A DNA stretch of 64,000 nt from Saccharopolyspora elongata (GTDB lineage Bacteria > Actinomycetota > Actinomycetes > Mycobacteriales > Pseudonocardiaceae): positions 124,001 through 188,000 of the forward strand of contig NZ_SMKW01000003.1 of NCBI RefSeq assembly GCF_004348985.1. The letters run 5' to 3'. The position numbers and the translations under genes are program-made. The notes beneath the pieces were generated by a model. It made no database searches. It was given only the letters and a program-made list of their open reading frames with translations, and was not told where the DNA came from. Positions 60,499-64,000 of this stretch are shown here, piece after piece; position 1 is the stretch's first letter, and each line of letters begins with the position of its first letter.

Positions 60499-61701
60499 AT
60501 GAAGGCGAACACGGCGGTGAAGTTCCGCTTGTACCCCAGCATGGTGCAGGCGGAACGGCTCACCGCGTGGTCGCACACGTGCCGGGCTGTGTGGAACATC
60601 GCGCTAGCCCAACGTGTCTGGGCCTATCAGCGTCGGCTGACAGTGCGGGCGGTCGAGCAGTGCACCGACCTCACCGATGCGCGCAAAGAACACGTCTGGT
60701 TGAAAGATCTGCCCGCGCAGTGTGCTCAGCAGATCCTTCGCCAGCTTGACGCGGCATACGACAATTTCTGGAACCCGAACCACCCTGCGGGTTTCCCCCG
60801 GTTCAAACGCAAGGGACATCGGCAAGGAATCACCTTCCCTGGCCAGAGTGCAGGTGCGTCGGGTGTCCCACCGAGTTGGGCAAGTGAAGCTCCCCAAGCT
60901 CGGATGGGTCCGGATCCGCTGGTCCCGTGCGCTGGGCGGAACCGTTCGCAGTGCCACGGTGAGCCGGGACGGGCTCGGGTGGCATGTTGCGTTCGGCGTC
61001 TACGCTGAAGAACCAGACGAGCAGCCGATCAACACCGGGCCAGCAGCGGGTGTGGATGTGGGCATCGCATGCTCGGTGTTCGTCTCCGCCGAAACCACTG
61101 AACGCCAGCGACCCGACACTCTCACCGCGGGAGAACGCCAGCGTCTCAAGGGTTTGGAGCAACGCAAGGCCCGGCAACTGGCGTTCGCGAAGAAACACAA
61201 CGGAGGAAGGTACTCCAACAGGCTCCGCAAGACCATCGCGCAGATCAGCGCGGTGAAGGCGCGACAGGCCCGCAGGCGGGCGGACTGGAACCACAAACTC
61301 ACCGATGATCTCGCCAAAAACCACGGCATGATCGCGGTGGAGGATTTGAAGGTGTCCAACATGGTCCGTTCGGCACGCGGCACCGTCGAGCAACCAGGCC
61401 GAGGCGTCAAGCAGAAGGCTGGGCTCAACCGATCGATCCCGAGTCACGGCCCGGCTGTGGCCGGCTGTTCGCCTGCACACACTGTGGGCACACCGAACAC
61501 GCCGACCGCAATGCCGCACACACCATCCTCGATCGGGCACTTTGCACCGCCGGACGGAAACACGCCATGCGGCGTGAGGCGGGCTTCCGCGCGGGCGGTC
61601 GCGAGGGAGTACAGAGCACGCGCAGTCCCGCAACGGGGCAAGGCAATCCCACAACGGGTAGCCGGTCGCGTGAACCAGCCTTGATGTCACCGCAACCATG
61701 A
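60499..61701 (+). pseudogene. tnpB with frameshift and internal deletion
   Basis: TnpB homology runs through three frames: residues from KANTAVKFRLYPS to GITFPGQ (frame of 60499, up to about 60845), then VRRVSHRVGQVKLPKLGW to GVKQKAGLNRSI in the +1 frame, then RLFACTHCGHTEHADRNAAH in a third frame to the stop at 61701. About 50 codons between the second and third parts, including the first CxxC of the zinc ribbon, are missing. The RuvC motifs DVGIACS, AVEDLK and HADRNAA remain. The nuclease cannot be made intact. Confidence 0.85.
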
Positions 61702-61742
61702 CATCAAGGAATCCCCGCCCTTCAAGGCGGGGAGGACGTCAA
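61590..61742 (+). ncRNA. Possible omega-RNA (reRNA) at the tnpB right end
   Basis: In IS200/IS605 elements the 3' end of tnpB and the right-end hairpin form the scaffold of the TnpB guide RNA, with the guide starting directly beyond the right end. Scaffold region and hairpin are intact here, and the guide would be 61744 onward, inside the MFS remnant. Without a working TnpB in cis any RNA would need another copy. Confidence 0.3.
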
Positions 61743-62306
61743 GTCACGCAGATCCAGGGGATGGACCGCTCGACCGGGCTCAACGCCGTGATGGTGGGCA
61801 TGGTCGTCGCGCTGCCGGCGATCCCGCTGTTCGCGATCCTCGCCGACCGCATCGGCCGCCGCCCCGTCTACATCGGAGCGTCGATCGCCACCATCGGCTG
61901 GGCGTTCGCCTTCTTCGCCTTGCTGGACACCAGGAATCCAGCTGCCGTCATCGTCGCCGTCGTCGGCGGGCTGCTGATCTTCAGCGCCTACAGCGCGGTC
62001 ATCGGCGCCTTCTTCTCGGAGCTCTTCCCGACCGAGGTCCGGTACTCGGGCGTCTCGCTGGCCTGCAACCTCGCGTCGGTCCTGGCCGGTTCCCTGGCGC
62101 CGATCATCGCGATCGCCCTCCACTCGGCGTTCGGCACCGGCTACGCCATCGCCGCCTACCTGGCGGTGATGGGCGCCATCTCGCTCGGCGCGTCGCTGAT
62201 CGCCACCGAAACCCGGTCGGTCGACCTGGCAGAGATCGGCGCGGCCGAGCCGGCGCAGGGAGAACCGGCGGCGCGTTCGCTGAACCTGGCGGAGGAAATC
62301 TCATGA
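61743..62306 (+). pseudogene. MFS transporter, C-terminal half only
   Basis: About 187 residues equal to the second half of a metabolite-proton symporter (MHS family): AILADRIGRRPVYIGAS is the repeated loop between helices, with GAFFSELFPTEVRYSGVSLACNLASVLAG typical of MHS (seen as SELFPTEVRYSGVSLAC). The first six helices are missing; homology starts at the right end of the insertion element. A frame from ATG 61698 runs in phase through the transposon end and would fuse a few basic residues to it. Stop overlaps the GntR start by four bases. Confidence 0.8.
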
Positions 62307-62519
62307 GCACGACGAGAACCACCGCGGCCACGGCACCCGAGCTGGCCTACGAGTGGCTCAAGAACACCATCATCACGCTGCCCCGGGACGAGGAGATGTT
62401 CCTGACCGAGGCGCAGGTCGCGGAGGCGTCCGGCATCTCGCGCACCCCCGTCCGGGAGGCCCTGCTCCGGTTGCAGGCCGAGGGCTTCATCCGGCGGGTG
62501 CCGCGCAAGGGAGCGTTCA
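62303..62519 (+). pseudogene. GntR-family regulator, N-terminal domain only
   Basis: The first 72 codons are a GntR winged helix: LAYEWLKNTIITLPRDE, FLTEAQVAEASGISRTPVRE and ALLRLQAEGFIRRVPRKGAF. Homology ends at the KGAFT position, where the ligand domain should begin, and the sequence changes into an HpaB gene in another frame. The open frame continues to 63097 without meaning. It overlaps the MFS stop, so regulator and transporter were once an operon. Confidence 0.8.
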
Positions 62520-62954
62520 CTCGCCGCCGAGTACACCGCCGCTCCCGACGAAGCCGGGCAGTGGCTGCCGGGCAAGCGCGCGCTCTACGGCTCGATGGGG
62601 TTGCAGTCCGAGATCTACCCGCGGGTGCTGGCGATCCTCCGCGACCTCGTCGGCGGCGGCGTGCTGCAGCTGCCGTCGAGCGTCCGCGATCTCACGAGCC
62701 CGGTGACCGCCGCCGACATCGAGCACTACGTGCAGTCCCCGGGCGTGGCCTCGGAAGAGCGCGTGAAGCTCTTCAAGCTGGCCTGGGACATCGTCGGATC
62801 CGAGTTCGCCGGGCGGCACCAGCAGTACGAGATGTTCTACGCCGGGGCGCCGTTCGTGGTCAAAGGCGTTTACAGCTACCGGAACTACGGCTACGAGCAG
62901 GCGCTCGAGGACGTCGAGCAGTTCCTGGGTTCCTACAAGATCGAAGCTGTTTGA
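62517..62954 (+). pseudogene. HpaB-type flavin-dependent hydroxylase, C-terminal end only
   Basis: In the frame of 62520 the sequence reads LAAEYTAAPDEAGQWLPG, LQSEIYPRVLAILRDLVGGG, LPSSVRDLTSP and FKLAWDIVGSEFAGRHQQYE, ending YRNYGYEQALEDVEQF. This is the last ~145 residues of the oxygenase component of 4-hydroxyphenylacetate 3-hydroxylase (HpaB/HpaH). The N-terminal two thirds are gone; the junction with the GntR remnant is at about 62515-62520. The flavin-reductase partner remains downstream. Confidence 0.85.
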
Positions 62955-62960
62955 GGCCCT

Positions 62961-63161
62961 GTTGGCGAATGTCGTTTTGTTCTTTGTCTTTGAAGCGGCG
63001 CCAGCCGCTTAGCCCACCCAAGCAACCGGCACCGCCGCGGGTTCTCAGACGTCGTCTGGCGAGGACAGCCCGTTTGCCGCGTATTGGACATACGTAAGAA
63101 CGGGATCCCACAGCCAGGCGGCGTCTGAGGTTCCGCCACCCGCATCGCCACGCAAAACGAG
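62961..63161 (-). repeat. Structured ~200-bp repeat element, copy B
   Basis: Reverse-complement copy of the element at 42276-42478. The internal 23-bp inverted repeat is kept, and the small hairpin at 62993-63010 differs from copy A by a compensating pair of changes. It separates the hpaB remnant from the cupin gene and starts seven bases after the remnant stop codon. Confidence 0.8.
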
Positions 63162-63188
63162 TCCACCAGCAAGCTTTGAGAGGTCAGC

Positions 63189-63536
63189 ATGGCTAAGCCC
63201 GAGTACGAGTTCTTCCCCGTCAGCGACGTCGACTTCACCGTCTGCCCCGGCGACGACCCGAAGATCACCGAGCGGATCCTCGCCAGGGACCCGGAGTCCG
63301 GCGTGGCCACCCGGATCCTGCGCTACGAGCCCGGCGCCGACTCGACGGCGATGGGCGTGCAGAAGCACGACTTCTGGGAGGAGGTGTACATCCTGGAGGG
63401 CTCGTTCACCGACCTGACGCTCGGCGAGACGTTCTCCGCGGGCCAGTACGCCTGCCGCCCGCCGGGGATGCCGCACGGCCCCTGGCGCACCGACGAGGGC
63501 GTCGTCACCTTCGAAGTCCGCTACTACGACAAGTAG
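63189..63536 (+). CDS. Small cupin-domain protein
   Basis: A 115-residue single cupin. EPGADSTAMGVQKHDFWEEVYILEGSFTD (as blocks TAMGVQKHDFWEEVY and ILEGSF) carries the first cupin motif with the metal-binding His/Glu residues, and FSAGQYACRPPGMPHGPW the second with a His. Such proteins, ChrR-like or related, bind a metal and can be dioxygenases or ligand sensors. ATG follows GAGAGG. It is followed after 7 bp by a flavin reductase, so both probably serve the aromatic-hydroxylase pathway. Confidence 0.82.
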   Translation: MAKPEYEFFPVSDVDFTVCPGDDPKITERILARDPESGVATRILRYEPGADSTAMGVQKHDFWEEVYILEGSFTDLTLGETFSAGQYACRPPGMPHGPWRTDEGVVTFEVRYYDK

Positions 63537-63543
63537 GTCCGCC

Positions 63544-64000
63544 ATGTCCCTGCCAGCTTTCCAAGCGGCGAACGCGGTCGACATGCGCACCAGCATGGGC
63601 CGCTTCACCACCGGGGTGGCGATCGTGACCAGCGGGGCCGGGGACCAGGCCTGCGGCATGACGATCAGCTCGCTGACGTCGATCTGCCTGGACCCGGCGA
63701 TCCTGCTGATCTCGCTCACCGAGGGCTCGCGGACCACCGACATGGTCACCGGGACCGGTCGGTTCGCCGTCTCGATCCTCGGGGCCCGCCAGGAGGCCAT
63801 CGCCCGCCGCTTCGCCACCCGCGGTGGCGCGCGGTTCGAGGGAATGAACTGCGAGCACGGCGAGTTCGGGCTGCCGATGATCAAGGACGCCCTGGTGCAG
63901 GCCGAGTGCGACGTGCACAGCGCGCACGACGCCGGCGATCACCGGGTCTTCTACGGGCTCGTGCGGAACCTCCGCTGCCGGGAGGGCGCCGGTCTGGCGT
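63544..64000 (+). CDS. Flavin reductase (HpaC-like), cut by window end
   Basis: The first 152 residues of a flavin-reductase-like domain protein: MGRFTTGVAIVTS, GMTISSLTSICLDPAILLISL and GRFAVSILGARQEAIARRFA are family blocks, and the closing strand HRVFYGLVRNLR has begun. It supplies FADH2 or FMNH2 to a two-component hydroxylase, here presumably the HpaB whose end is preserved upstream. The 3' end lies outside the window. Confidence 0.87.
   Translation, partial: MSLPAFQAANAVDMRTSMGRFTTGVAIVTSGAGDQACGMTISSLTSICLDPAILLISLTEGSRTTDMVTGTGRFAVSILGARQEAIARRFATRGGARFEGMNCEHGEFGLPMIKDALVQAECDVHSAHDAGDHRVFYGLVRNLRCREGAGLA

Larger units (their letters stand above)
60400..61743 (+). mobile_element. Decayed IS200/IS605-type (tnpB-only) insertion element
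   Basis: The right end carries the typical hairpin CCCCGCC-CTTCAA-GGCGGGG at 61713-61732 and a terminal AGGACGTCAA. The left end around 60400 contains GACCGG-TACGTT-CCGGTC at 60446-60463. No target duplication is expected. Only tnpB is present, no tnpA. Left flank is the tail of one gene and right flank the interior of an MFS gene, so at least one deletion accompanied it. Exact ends are estimates. Confidence 0.7.

Noticed and set aside
62303..63097. 264-residue GntR protein
   Set aside because: Only the first 72 residues are GntR-like; the rest is HpaB DNA read in a wrong frame plus repeat element.
1..64000. tRNA or rRNA genes
   Set aside because: I looked for cloverleaf-like and TTC-containing segments in intergenic spaces and found none that could be supported by eye.

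Overview
High-GC, GTG-rich, densely overlapping gene layout, a Ski2-type HelY helicase tail, an F420-type LLM oxidoreductase, a CYP136-like P450, DUF4333/DUF3618/DUF6191/DUF6194 proteins and an Eis-type acetyltransferase all point to an actinomycete. A Pseudonocardiaceae member (Saccharopolyspora or Amycolatopsis type) is my guess from general gene character, not from a search.

Left part (1-40 kb) is ordinary chromosomal metabolism. It begins with the end of helY, DUF4333, eis-like and TetR genes, a 5'-3' exonuclease and a truncated tnpB beside an NmrA/hydrolase pair. A complete fructose phosphotransferase system follows (ptsI divergent from fruR-fruK-EIIA-EIIBC-ptsH, 7.1-12.8 kb), then an M24 peptidase and AsnC regulator, a secreted SGNH hydrolase, fxsA, an amidohydrolase and a CYP136-like P450. 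Next is an acetoin-dehydrogenase-type operon (acoA, acoB, acoC, lpd, 20-25 kb) facing an AcoR-like activator. The rest is HxlR, SRPBCC and LLM genes, a Gln-rich secreted protein, a galactonate dehydratase, small membrane proteins, an FGGY kinase, NAD kinase and a MetE-like protein.

The accessory part (39-63 kb) is the most unusual. Six co-directional, mostly start-stop-overlapping genes (45324-60312) encode a lipoprotein, a TPR-CHAT (caspase-like) protease, a surface von Willebrand A protein, a tubulin/FtsZ-like GTPase, a four-helix membrane protein, and a degenerate kinase fused to a zinc ribbon and a TRAFAC-type GTPase. Four large proteins without recognisable function lie just upstream on both strands. 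The composition suggests a membrane-linked, nucleotide-gated signalling or conflict system with a protease effector; this is inference.

The island core lies between two copies of a ~200-bp structured repeat in opposite orientation (42276-42478 and 62961-63161). Its right edge is scarred. A decayed IS200/IS605-type tnpB element sits between the tail of one gene and the second half of an MFS transporter, followed by a GntR regulator fused out of frame to the end of an HpaB-type oxygenase. After the repeat an apparently functional cupin and a flavin reductase (cut by the window end) continue the aromatic-hydroxylase locus. Intergenic spaces carry several families of short, near-perfect palindromes.
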